Source of the DNA: Chrysochromulina tobinii
Lineage: Eukaryota; Haptophyta; Prymnesiales; Chrysochromulinaceae
Length of the DNA stretch: 45,189 nt
Reading direction: 5' to 3'
NCBI GenBank assembly: GCA_001275005.1
Contig: JWZX01002732.1
Location: forward strand, 1 to 45,189
In this document: positions 18,024 to 28,495 of the stretch, one piece after another
How the letters are laid out: each line of letters opens with the position of its first letter
Numbering within the stretch: the stretch's first letter is position 1
Position numbers and translations under genes: made by a program
The notes under the pieces: generated by a model
The model's input: the letters and a program-made list of their open reading frames with translations, nothing else
What the model was told of the DNA's origin: nothing
The model's database searches: none

Positions 18024-19895
18024 CTACTGCTCCGCTCCGGTTGGCTCCGCGTCTAGCAGCACGCTTTCGTCCTCAAACGAGGCGGTGGCGTTGACGGGGG
18101 CGTCGTGCATGGAAGCCACAACAGTGCTTGAAGCTTGCTTCAAAAGCGGTACGCGCACAGGAGTGAAGGGCTCCGAGGCATCGCGAGCCACTTTCTGGAC
18201 GCCCCGTAAGGCCAACGAGGTCCGCTGCACAGCGCTGGGCTGCAGTGCTAGGCCGCCGCCTAGCTGCTGGGCTCGGTACGCCTCATGGGAGGCAGAGCCC
18301 GACTCGGCGCGAGCATGCATGCCCCTCGTGCGAATCTGGACTTCGACGACGCGACCATCATCGAGCCGCAAATTGGTGTGGATGCTCTGATATCCATTTG
18401 GCTTGGGCTTCGTGACGAAGTCCTGCCAGGCAAACGTGACGGAAGTGGTGTGGAGCTCTCAGATGCGAGTGCATGCAAGGTCGGGTTCGAGCGGAGTCGG
18501 ACCTTGAAGCGGCCGGATTCCTCCCTCCACAAGCGGATGATCTGTCGGTGGGAAGCATGGCAAAGCAGAACCTCCATCTCCTCAGCTGTGACAGTTCGGC
18601 CCAAGAGGTTTTGCAGCATCTCCACCGCGGTGGGGCTCGGTGTCAGCACGACACGCAACCCCATGATGTCACGTACGGTGTCGATATTCTTTTCGCCGGG
18701 AGTACTGCGCAAGAGCTTTCGAAAGGTCGATGGCACCGTCTTGATCCGCGACGTGACTTCCACTGACTGCAGCAGCCCCGTAAGCGATGGAGCCTCCAAC
18801 AGCTGCGCCTCCAATGCCTCGCGAAGGTGACGCACCACGCTGTCTCCATCAGGCCAAACCTGCTGGTACCATGACTGCAGCTTTCGCATGCTATCTGGGT
18901 AAAGCTTGCGGTACGCAAGAGTCTCAAGCTCCGAAAATGCAGCGCCAAAGCCGACAGCATGAGCCAGGGGCGCATACAGCTGGATCGCCTCGATGGCCAG
19001 CGCCTGCTGCTCAGCGACCGACCGCAGGCTAGCAGCGCGCAGCCTCGTGAGCGCCGATCCGAGCAGCACGAGTAACGCACGTGGATCAGCGGTGCCACCA
19101 GCCGGCTCTGCGGAACCACCAGGTCCAGGTGTCGCGATAGCCGCAACCAATACACCGCGCACCTGCAGGGCTGAAAAGTCGTCTTTCAGATCGGGGACGC
19201 ATGCCTGAAGAGCGCGCATGCGGCGCATCTGATCCAAAATAGATTCCACGTCCATCCGAAATGAGTCCGACATTGGCGTGGCAGGCCATGTCGGCGTGCG
19301 GTCGTTGATGACCTCCGAGAGCAGCGCCGCCCCGACGGTAGCCGCGTCCAGTCGCAGCAGCAAGAAGTCGCGTGCAGTGGTCACAGCAGCTACGACGGCT
19401 AGGCACTCCAGCGCTGGTGACGAGTCCAGAGGTATCACGCCACCACGCTGCTTCAACGCGTGTGCCTCGAGAGCTATAGCGCGTACCGCAAGAGAGACCG
19501 ACGCCAGCAACACGTGCAGACAAGCATACAAATTCTCACAGTCGCTGGCTGACAAGTGATCGACTGTATCACCAAATGAAGACCACAGATCGGCCTGGGG
19601 CAACGACTCACGCGAGAGGCCTGTAAGCGAGTGGGGTGAATGCACGGAAGGAGTCGCAAGAGCCGTCGGCCGAGCCGAGGACGCTGGGCCAACGAAGCTG
19701 AGCGCTCACCGCGGTCAATGCTGGTGGCAAGATAGGCAGCGGTTCATTCTCCTCCATGAGCTGCGTGGTGGGCGTGCTGCTGACTTCTGGCACGAATGGC
19801 GCTGTACACGGACTATAAGCTAGCATTCGGCATCCCTGCCCGGTATACTGCCGAGGTTGCACGATCAATGACAACCCGAGCAAGAGTGGACGCAT
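18024..19895 (-). CDS. RSH: RelA/SpoT homologue (RSH), (p)ppGpp synthetase with degenerate HD domain, probably plastid-targeted
   Basis: Three exons: 19895-19710, 19594-18503 and 18422-18024 (about 558 aa; 512 if it starts at ATG 19757). The upstream start gives MRPLLLGLSLIV, signal-peptide-like, then a Ser/Thr/Pro-rich stretch, as expected for a bipartite plastid presequence. The N-terminal domain aligns with the HD hydrolase (LDAATVGAALLSEVINDRTPTW, DPRALLVLLGSALTRLRA), but the metal-binding HD pair is Ser-Glu. The synthetase domain is good: AFSELETLAYRKLYPDSM, SRIKTVPSTFRKL, DTVRDIMGLRVVL, then across the second splice GRFK-DFVTKPKPNGYQSIHT and VVEVQIRTRGMHARAESGSA. RSH synthetases make the alarmone (p)ppGpp from ATP and GDP/GTP. 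I infer a synthesis-only enzyme. No C-terminal EF-hand, TGS or ACT domain is seen. It is head-to-head with another RelA/SpoT-fold gene. Confidence 0.88.
18423..18502 (-). other. RSH intron 2
   Basis: This 80-base intron has donor AAG|GTCCGA and acceptor CCTGGCAG|GAC on the minus strand. It is phase 0. Splicing joins GRFK to DFVTKPKPNGYQSIHT, the canonical RelA block, which is strong support. Confidence 0.92.
19595..19709 (-). other. RSH intron 1
   Basis: This 115-base intron has donor GCG|GTGAGC and acceptor TTGCCCCAG|GCC. It is phase 0 and joins PPALTA to ADLWSSFGDTVDHL. A second acceptor (CGCTTACAG) lies upstream but gives the wrong frame. Confidence 0.7.
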
Positions 19896-22339
19896 CCGAA
19901 TCGAGCTCGCCTTCAGATCGGCGTGGACCGTTTCACACTCAAAGGAAAAGTTCGAACCCAATTTTCATTGTCGTGGGCTGGCTTGACGTGCATGCCCCTA
20001 GTGTGATCGACCCCTTCACCCCTTCACACAGCCCCAAAAGTCGACCTCTGACAGGAAAGCGCTCCGCCCGGGTTGCTCCGGCTGACGTGCCCGCCGACCC
20101 AGTCGCCGCCGCACGCGTAGCACGCGTGGACCGGCAGGCCAGGGACGCATACATCGCCAATAACAAAAGCCGGCTCGAGGCGGCTTTCAGCACCGCTCTC
20201 AACTTGTTGGCAGACGCGCGACCCGAAGACCCATTCACCTTTGTGGCGCTCCGGCTGTGCGAAACGGGGCTAGAGCACGGCGAACAGGCGCAGGCCGACC
20301 GCAACAATGCCCAATCCGAGCGTTCCGCGCAGGTGCCCGACCTTATCCTGCCGCTTCGAGAGAAGGCGGCCAAGGTGTTGGCCCCCATCAAGCAGTCGGC
20401 TGCCATTGACGATGGTGGCGACGACGCCCACGGCGATGATCACGCGGTTAAGCTACCCGAGGCGCTCCGTCACTTCTTGCCGCTGGCGAAGACCAAGGCC
20501 ATCGAGGTAGCGTGCGGCCCGCTGCACGAGCTCGAGCTGGCCGTGGCGCGCGACCCGGACTCCAAGGAGGCCGTCGACGCTCTGCGTGCGCACCTCGATG
20601 TGCTGATGAAGGTGACGGCCGCCGCGATCGCCGAGCGCACCGAGGACATGGACGAGAAGGCGGCGAAGGAGTTGATCAAGGCGTGCGAGACGGCGATCAC
20701 CGCGGGCAACAAGGACTTCCTGGGCGTGTACCAGAATGTGTTCAACGTGATCTTGAGCGGCGACGCGGACGGCATGGCCAAGTACGATGAGGCAGTCGTG
20801 GTGCTCGACGCCGCGATCAAGAAGCCCGCCGTCGCCGAGCAACGCGACGAGGCGGGCGACGCAGCCGTGCTCTTTGCCGATGCGGCGCGTATGAAGCCGT
20901 CGTTCGATGATGTGGTGCGCGAGGTGGCGTCCGCGACGGGGGCGGGGCTCGAGCTCGCGGTGCTGAGCACCAAGGAGGACGCCACTCGCGCGTCCGACGG
21001 TGGGGCCGGTCAGGGGGGAGCGCGCAAGGCCAGGACGGGCCTCAAGAAGACGAGCCGTGTGATCGAGAAGAGCGCGCTCCGGCCGGGCGAGGGGCGCGGC
21101 CTGAGCAAGTGTGTGTGCGACGTGGTGCGCGCGATGCTCGTGGCGACCAGCATGTCGATGGTCGCGTCGATCGTGAGGGCGCTTTGGGCGCTGCACGAGG
21201 CGGATATGATTCAAGTCGTGCGCATCAAGAACCGCTTTCGGCAACCGTCGGCTGGCGGCTGGCGCGATCTGATGGTGAACTTTGTGATCGTCGGCGACGC
21301 GACGCGGCACGTGTGCGAGGTGCAGGTGGTGCACCAGATGATGCTGACCGCGCGCAAGGGGCTCCCCGGCCACGCCATCTATGGCATCGTACGCAATGCG
21401 ATGGAGCTCATCGAATCGTGCGGGCGTGAGCACGAGCTGCGCCGGGAGGCGGTGCGGGTCATGGTGGAGGAGGGGAAGACAGACGCCGAGCTCATCGGGG
21501 CGTTTGAGGACGCGTGGGTCCTGGCGGATCCCGAGTGGGCGGAGGGGGTGAAAGGCGGCCGTGATGCCCTGGTCAGGAAGGCCATCAAGGTGGACAGGGA
21601 GGAGGGCCGCCTGAACGGTCTGGTCCTGTCGAAGATTTGGATGAAGGAAGCGCTGCCGGCATCTGTGTTGAGGCTAACGGCGCTGCGAGAGCTCCACTTG
21701 GAAGACTGCACGTTGCTCAACCTCAGTCTTTTTGGTGAGGCTCTCAAGGCCCACCACTCGTTGACGAAGGTTTACCTGGATGGAATCGCTCTCCCTGTGA
21801 AACTGCTCAGAGGCACTGATCCCGTGGAGACGCTCGACTTATCTGGCAAGCAGCTTCGTAGTGAACATGCGGTAGTGATCGCCTGCCTGATCGGTGTCAA
21901 CGGCGCGTTGACGGTGACCAACCTCCTTGGCAATCGGCTTGACGCGGAGTCTGCCAAGATGCTCGCTGACGTCGCCAAGCAGAAGGGTATCTCGCTCTGC
22001 GGCATCCGGCGCGATCAGATCAAAACTGACTACTCCTGGAAAAAACTCAAGCCGCCCGATGCTATCCTGCTGGCGTCGGACCTGTCACAGGCCGTTGTCA
22101 CAGGCGCGCTGACGAGCATCAACCTCTCCTACAACCAGCTCTGCGGCATCTGGACTGACGATTATGGCGACGAACAAGGCACCTACACCGCAAAGGGCAT
22201 CACTGCAATCGCCCACGCCATGCGCGTCAATGGCGCCTTGACCAAGTGCGACCTCAGGGGAAACGATATGGGCGAGGAAGGGAACGCCTCGATTCGTGAC
22301 GCAGTGCAAGGAAAGACTGGTTTTATGCTGCATCTGTGA
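19796..22339 (+). CDS. RelA/SpoT-fold domain plus leucine-rich-repeat protein
   Basis: The open frame gives 847 aa from ATG 19796. The first about 80 residues overlap the RSH 5' exon antisense and look non-coding, and a good acceptor (CCCCTTCACACAG) ends at 20031. A first exon elsewhere, or a later start, is therefore likely. Residues about 100-400 are helical and charged. Around 435-555 is a RelA/SpoT-like nucleotidyltransferase fold: CDVVRAMLVATSM, IQVVRIKNRFRQPSAGGWRD, HVCEVQVVHQMML and LPGHAIYGIVRNA. These parallel the RSH blocks D..A.R, GYQS.H and EVQIRT. The C-terminal 210 residues are ribonuclease-inhibitor-like LRRs (LRELHLEDCTLLNLSLFGEA, ETLDLSGKQL, LTSINLSYNQL, LTKCDLRGNDM). I associate this combination with multicopy haptophyte families. 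Enzyme activity is unknown, since several synthetase residues differ. Its role may be sensing. Confidence 0.7.
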   Translation: MALYTDYKLAFGIPARYTAEVARSMTTRARVDASESSSPSDRRGPFHTQRKSSNPIFIVVGWLDVHAPSVIDPFTPSHSPKSRPLTGKRSARVAPADVPADPVAAARVARVDRQARDAYIANNKSRLEAAFSTALNLLADARPEDPFTFVALRLCETGLEHGEQAQADRNNAQSERSAQVPDLILPLREKAAKVLAPIKQSAAIDDGGDDAHGDDHAVKLPEALRHFLPLAKTKAIEVACGPLHELELAVARDPDSKEAVDALRAHLDVLMKVTAAAIAERTEDMDEKAAKELIKACETAITAGNKDFLGVYQNVFNVILSGDADGMAKYDEAVVVLDAAIKKPAVAEQRDEAGDAAVLFADAARMKPSFDDVVREVASATGAGLELAVLSTKEDATRASDGGAGQGGARKARTGLKKTSRVIEKSALRPGEGRGLSKCVCDVVRAMLVATSMSMVASIVRALWALHEADMIQVVRIKNRFRQPSAGGWRDLMVNFVIVGDATRHVCEVQVVHQMMLTARKGLPGHAIYGIVRNAMELIESCGREHELRREAVRVMVEEGKTDAELIGAFEDAWVLADPEWAEGVKGGRDALVRKAIKVDREEGRLNGLVLSKIWMKEALPASVLRLTALRELHLEDCTLLNLSLFGEALKAHHSLTKVYLDGIALPVKLLRGTDPVETLDLSGKQLRSEHAVVIACLIGVNGALTVTNLLGNRLDAESAKMLADVAKQKGISLCGIRRDQIKTDYSWKKLKPPDAILLASDLSQAVVTGALTSINLSYNQLCGIWTDDYGDEQGTYTAKGITAIAHAMRVNGALTKCDLRGNDMGEEGNASIRDAVQGKTGFMLHL

Positions 22340-22862
22340 GATGCGTGTGCGAGCGTCGTATGAACTTTGGGAAGTGGGAGCGTACATAACTAGTTGAAAA
22401 ATGGCATGCGTTGGGGTTTATTCACACTTTCTCCTTAGTCAATCAATGTAACTCACCAACGTAACACACTAGTGTGCTGGTTGACGCTGCGGCTGCGACT
22501 AGCGTCCTAAATGGTCGCAAGAATCCATGCACGTACAGGAAGTGCTCGCCGAGTGGTTCTCGCTTGCGGGTGAAGGCTATCGCGCGCGTTTGAGGCGAAT
22601 ATGACTCGGAGGCCTCCTTTATACCTTTATACCGTGTCTCACATTTATGGCCGGCGGGACGCGGGCGCGCGCAGCTCGCTGGGAGCAAGAGTTCTTGCAA
22701 CGAGCGCGGAGCGCCTGTGACGGATGAGTGCCCAAGTCTGTTAGCTCGAGGTGGAGTGTAACGTGTAAGTGTGGTGTGTGGGGACACGCAAAACTCACGC
22801 ATAAAATCCAATACCCGACCGACCACCCGCACCTCGTTCTCATCTTTGTTCTCACCACTCAC
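22340..22862. other. convergent 3' spacer LRR gene / VIRMA
   Basis: 523 bases lie between two facing stop codons. No gene is supported. Small open frames are present on both strands without motifs. Confidence 0.4.
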
Positions 22863-25800
22863 TCAAGCGGTGCCGCCACCACTCCCCGCGCTGAAACCGG
22901 GTGTGCCTTGGTTGACGCTCGATGTCCCTTGCATACCACCAATGCCTGGCGCTCGCCAGATGCCGGCCATGCCGGCCATGCCAGCGGCCGCCATGCCCAC
23001 CGCTGGCGTCCCCATCATCCCCATCATCCCCGGCATGGGTACAACCATCATTCCGTGCATACCCATTCCCATCGGGGGAGCGCCCCTCCCCACCATCCCC
23101 ATCGGACCGACCATGCTTGGGCGTGGCTGTTGCGGCATCTGCATGCCCATCATCCCTGACGGCAAGCTTTGAGCAGCCGCCATGCCCAGCTTTTGCTGCA
23201 GCATGTGCAGATTGATGCCAATGCTGCCACCGCTGCTGCCTCCCGCGCCGCCGCTGGCACCATCCGAGCCGCGTGATCCTGGCTGCATGTGTGGAGGGCG
23301 CCCTATTTCGCCACCCGGAGCGTCCATCCCGTGAGCTACTCCTTCGGGAAAACCGCCCGCGTCCGGCCCTCCCTTGACGTCTACCGACGCGGTCTTGCGC
23401 ACGACGGGCGCAGACTGGTAGTCGTCAACGTGCTTCGAAGGCGCGCGAGACGAATTTTGGAAGCGTTTGGCTCCAGGCTGACTATACTCGTCGACGTGCT
23501 TTGAGGCCGGCCTCGAGGTGTTCGCTTTTCCACGGGGCGCAGGGTTATCCTCACGCACGCGACCGCGCCCGCCGCGCACCGGGGGTGGGGCGTCACCTCG
23601 GCCGTCGAGCTCGAGGGGTCTTTTGTTGTGCCCGATCTCGCCGTCATCGTCCTCGACAGGGCGCGCGTACTCTAGCTCTGTGAGAACGAGCCCGCTATTA
23701 AAGAGCGGTCCGTGCGTGAGCAGCGCACTGATGTCATCGGTGGCGTCAGAATCATGAGGCCGCCACGCTGAAGGCCATACTGCCACACGGCCAGCTGCCC
23801 CTGCTTCTTCCAGCTTGAGCTCCCGCTCGGCCTCGGCCGGCGACAGCGCGAAGTCGCCCTCCATGGCGTGCAGCGCGGCGATTGGATCGGCTGCACTCAG
23901 CGCATGTCCAAGCTCACGCAGAGATGGCTGCACGCACGCGAGGAGAGACGTTGCCAAGCGCTGAAGCACGCGGCGCGCCTGCGCCGCGCAGCCAGAGGAT
24001 GCTTCGTCTGCAATACTAGCAGCGGCGACGGCAGCCGGGCCGAGCACGGAGAGTGGGGGAAGGTCGTCGGGAGCCCCGGAGTTCTTGAGATCGACGAGGT
24101 GACTCGCGAGCGAGAGCGCCGGGTCGCCCAACACGCCCAGAAAGACCAGTCCCGCACGGCGCACCGCGGGATCCCGAGGCACCAAAGCGGCTGTGAGGGC
24201 TGCGCCAAGCAGGGCTGGCTCCATGGCGAGGAGGACGGTGCGCCCACTCGGCTGCGACGCGAGGGATGCGAGGAGCAGAGCAACGCGGCCTAAGGCCAAC
24301 GACGGTTCGCCACGTGCAGACGGCGGCAGCTTGCACGTATCGTCCGCCATGCAGCGGCCCAGACTGGCTTGGAGCGTGAGCAGCGGTTGCACGAACATCT
24401 CCTTGGCGAGGACACAGGGAAGCACATCAACCAGACGTGTCAGACAGGCGGCAAGGCCTTCCACTGCCACCCGGCACGAGCAAACGGCGAGGCGCATCAC
24501 GAGCTTCTGCACATCGGCAGACGCCTCCGTAAGCACGACTCGCCAGCGATCGCGTCGAGCCTGCAGCGCTTGCAGCAATGCCTCTTCGAGGCCAGCAGCT
24601 ACCACAGGGACAGCGGCGAGAGGATCTCGAGCCGAGGACGCTTCGAGGGCAGTGACGTCCTCAGGCGCTGCGGGAGCGTTGGCAGTGGCGCCACAGCCGG
24701 TCGTGAGACGGGCCAATTCTGCCAAAGCAACGGATAGCGAACTGTGCCGGAGAGGCATCGCAGCCGGTGGCCGAAGCGCGAGCGCTGCGTCCGCAAGGCT
24801 CTCCGGCGCCATTGGGATTGGCGGCGGCAGCGAGCGAGCTAGCAAGGTGGCGACGCCAACGCTCGCGTGGATGTTTGGATCGGCGACCTTGGTAAGGAGG
24901 TAGTGCACCCGTGAGGGCCACTTGCCTTCCCAGAAGAGGGAAAGCACGTGCAGCAACCCGACATCCAATGCGCGTGCCGCCTTGGCAAGATTGCCTTCAG
25001 GGGGGCATGACGTTCCGTTCATCAAGGTGGGCTGCCTTTGCAGGTCCATGCTGAGTCGAACGAGCACCACCAGGAACGAAGAGTCGTGATGCTCAGGCAG
25101 GCCGCTCGCTGCAAGCTGCCACAAGATACCGTGCGCAAGACCAACGGCTGCCTCGAGTGCCCAGAGCAAGTCAGCCTCGAGCTGCGCGGGCGTCTTCATA
25201 GTAGCGTACTCTTCGAGACCCTCATGAAGCAGCGACCAGCCCGTGTCGAGGAACGCTCGTACCCAGTCTAAGCACTCGGCCTCGTGCAGGCTCAACGCCA
25301 CCTGTGGATGCACTGCTTGGGTGCGCAGCACCCGAACGCAAGCGCCCAAGGTATCAACGTGTGCCGCGAGGTTTTCGCGCATCTGCTCTCTCAGCTTCGC
25401 TCCGCCAGCGGCCATGGCTTTGACTGTGAAGTCGATGACTGCGTCCTCATCACACGGGTCAGCCTCCGTCTCGAAAGTCACGAGCCCGTGGCTATCCCCG
25501 GAGTGTAGAAGCGACGCCACGCTCCTCGCCAGGGCTATGGGGCCGTTGGCATTCATCGACAACAAGGGCTGCAGAAGCCGTTCGGCTGCAGTCAGCGTCA
25601 CAGTCAACGCCTCATCGCGCGAGCTGGCGGCCTGAAGGGCCTTAACCAGTGTGCCTACCCAGGGCCCGTGATAGCGGAGGGCTACGGCGCTGTAAGGCGA
25701 GGCGAGCACGTGCACAAGAAGCACGCTCGCATAACGAGTCGTCACACTGCCGAACTCGGTGGCGAGTCGTGCGGGCTGAAGGCACGCCGCCAGGAGGGCG

Positions 25801-28094
25801 AAGCCGGTGCTTGAGCTCAGGAGGCTTGCCACGGCGTCGCCCTCGCTGGCAAGGAGGCTGACGAGCGTGTGCAGGCAGCTCAGCCCACCGCTGAGCCAGC
25901 GCTCCATGGCTCCGACCGCCTCACAGGTCGATCGAACCTGCCGTCCGATGCGCACTGCCCACGTCGGCGCATTTGAATGCGGCAGCTCTGCCGCTGAAGC
26001 TGCTGACGTACCTTCATCGGCTAGCTGTACTTGGTGTTCGAGCTTGCGGGCGACGGCCTCGCTCACGATGACTTCGAGCGCTTCCGTGTCTTTCTCAGCA
26101 GCTGCCAAGAGCGCATCGCCATCAACATCGACTTTCGCTACCGTCGCAGAGATCGAGTCTCGCTGGGGCGTCGGAGCTGCGGCTGCCGGCGCCAGATGTA
26201 GCGGTTGCTCCAGAAGCTCAATGAGGGCGTTCACAACCTCGGGCTGTGCAGCTAGGCTGAGAGCTCCCTCGAGGCCGCCGAGAAGTACCTCGACAAGGTC
26301 CGCAACGGCCACAGCCATAGATGGCAGCATTGTACTCGTGCGCACAGCTGGTGCTGACAAGGCACAGAGAATTGCACGCCAGACGCCCGCGCCGCTCAAT
26401 AGCTTGGCTTGAGAAAACGACAACTCCGAGCTATCAAAGCCAGCCGTCGCCTCAAACGGCGCGGCCGTGAGAGCTGGTCGCGCTCGAGGATGCGAATTCG
26501 CAGAGTGGCACACAAGTGCACAGAGCTCGACACGTTGCTTGTCATGCACGTTGATCGAAGGCAGGAGCGCGTGCACCGCGTACGTCACGTGCAGTAGTGC
26601 GCGCAACACGGGCACACATACTGCGTCACCGACGTGCGGGGAGCAACCGCCCTCTTCATGTAACGCACCCTCACTCGCCTCGCAAAGCCCCTGAATAGCC
26701 TCCCATGCAGCCACAAGCCTCATGATCTGCTGAAGTGGCGCTACCAGAAGGGGCGGCAACGGCTTGAGCATCCAATCGAGTACGCGCTGATAGCAGCTGA
26801 AGAGGTCGTCCGTGTGGACCTCCGCCGAGGCCGCAGGTCTTGCAGCCCCGTTGGCCGAGCGCGATTTTTGTGAAGTGGTGAAGCGCGCCATGGCATGAGC
26901 GTGGTGTAAGAGCTCCGTGAGTGGCACGAGGATCTGAGCACGTAGAACTGCCGTGCAGTACCGGTCGAGCAGCTGCTCAGTGAGCTGCTCGACAGCGTGG
27001 CCGTCCACGAGGGCATGGCTCGCCGCTTCATCGGCCGCCAGGGTAGTGAGTAACTCGAGTGCAACGACCGTCTCGGCGAGCCCCGCGGAATGCGGCGCAT
27101 CCGCCGGCCCGAGGACGGATAACACGCTCACGGCAGTAGCGCCGAGCTCGGCGTCCATGAGGGCACCTGGCTGAGCCAGAGCCTGTGGCAGAAACGCTGC
27201 GAGGTCGTCGAGGACTGCCAGGCGCTCGCGCTCACTCGATGCCGACTGCAGTCGCTCTCGTAGTATCTGCCGAGCGTTGCAAAACGTTGCGACACGGGTT
27301 CAGGGAGTTGTTTGACACACGGTTACCGTCTACACATGCAGGGATTGCACGCGCCTGCAACTCTTGCGGCATAGCAGCAGGAAGCGCGTCGTTGGCGACT
27401 GAAGCGAAGAGAGGACACGCAGCGAGTCGGAGCAGCTCAACGGGCTTCGTGCAAGAATGAACGACCTGCACACATGCAGCACGGCCCGCATGTTGTCAGA
27501 TGTGGATCGAGCGGAGATGCCAAGTAAAGGCATACCGCCTCGGGCTCCGGGAGTACGGCTTCGTTGCGGCCCTCGAGATGATGGCACAGCCGGCGGAATA
27601 CTGGCAGACGCTCATAGTAGCTTAGTTCTGCAGGAGCCGGAACAGTGCCGTTTGCTTCAATGCCGTAAAGGCACAGCGACAGTGGTAGCGCGTTGGATCT
27701 GTGGCGAGCAGCGAACAGCGGTCAGGACCTAGTCACGACCATGCGGATGTTCGCCGCACAACAGCAAGCCTCACCTCACGACGAGGTAGTTGATCCTTGC
27801 ATTTGCAGCTGAGGGCACAAGCTCGTGTACCATCGAAGGGCCCACCTGGTGTCGGTGAGGCTCGGTCAGAAGCGAAGTACATAGCACAGCGCCGCTGCCA
27901 TGCTCGCATCCGAAGAGCTCGATTGTGACGATTTCTGGCGACGTCCGACCTTCGAAGCTGAGTTCCGTGTGCGGACGCTCGCCGTCACCCACAATCCGAA
28001 AGCCGTGCACGTGGACTGGATGTTTGAAGCGTATCTCGTGCACCTTCGATGCATTCGGCTGCAGGGTATCGGCGAACAAGAGCAGGTGACGCAT
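22863..28094 (-). CDS. VIRMA: VIRMA (Virilizer/KIAA1429), scaffold of the m6A RNA methyltransferase complex
   Basis: Four exons are proposed: 28094-27775, 27698-27536, 27465-27319 and 27266-22863 (about 1677 aa, against about 1800 in animals). The N-terminal exon carries the Virilizer β-sandwich start (MRHLLLFADTL, VHEIRFKHPVHVHGFRIVG, TSPEIVTIELFG). It joins ...NARINYLVVR to SNALPLSLCLYGIE, matching the family's 'LVLRGWYNSLTLAIYG'. The middle is a long helical, ARM-like solenoid. Near the C-terminus is the family signature NTSRPASKHVDEY, repeated as SSRAPSKHVDDY. The tail is Gly/Met/Pro-rich and low complexity. VIRMA holds WTAP, HAKAI and ZC3H13 and guides METTL3/14 to mRNA in the nucleus. 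Start ATG 28094 gives the expected N-terminus. The third intron's borders are the least certain. Confidence 0.88.
27267..27318 (-). other. VIRMA intron 3 (borders tentative)
   Basis: A frame change between exons 3 and 4 requires an intron here. The option given (52 bases, CGT|GTGTCA to CGGCAG|ATA) keeps the coding-like ILRERLQSASSERERL. An alternative of 112 bases (27326-27215, donor GTAACC, acceptor CCTGGCAG) also keeps frame. Confidence 0.45.
27466..27535 (-). other. VIRMA intron 2
   Basis: This 70-base intron has donor GCG|GTATGC and acceptor GTGTGCAG|GTC. It is phase 0 and joins VLPEPEA to VVHSCTKPVELL. Confidence 0.7.
27699..27774 (-). other. VIRMA intron 1
   Basis: This 76-base intron has donor AG|GTGAGG and acceptor CGCCACAG|ATC. 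It is phase 2 and rebuilds the conserved VVR-SNALPLSLCLYG junction of the Virilizer N-terminal domain. Confidence 0.85.
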
Positions 28095-28495
28095 ATGTGC
28101 CAAACCGACGTCGGGAGCGAGGCACGTCGCGCAACCTCAATGCGCAACCTCAGCGTCGCAATCGGGGTGTTGCGACGAAAGCGGCCGTTTTCATAGGGAC
28201 TCTTCACAGTCGAGGTCCAGTCGAGGCCCCTCTAGAGAACGAAAAAACGCCAGAAACCTTTACTAGCAACGAGCGCCTGCCGTCAACGCAACGCAACTCA
28301 ACTCAAACGCTTCTCAAACGCGGCCAGAGGGCTTCAGCCAGCTGCCATCTGTGTTCGACCAGACTTGTTTCTAGACTGCTCGTCCATCGATGGACCCGAT
28401 TTGAGCACAAACCAGGCAGTCAGCGCTCCTGCGAAGAACCAAGGCCTTTTTATGACGCCGTCACGTCTCATCCGGCGTCGATCTGCGGTGGTCAC
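28095..28495. other. CFAP99-VIRMA spacer (same strand)
   Basis: About 400 bases lie between the CFAP99 stop and the VIRMA ATG on the minus strand. Short CAACG/CAACT-type imperfect repeats lie around 28285-28312. The plus strand is open across it as an extension of the antisense of CFAP99, which I take to be non-coding. Confidence 0.4.
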
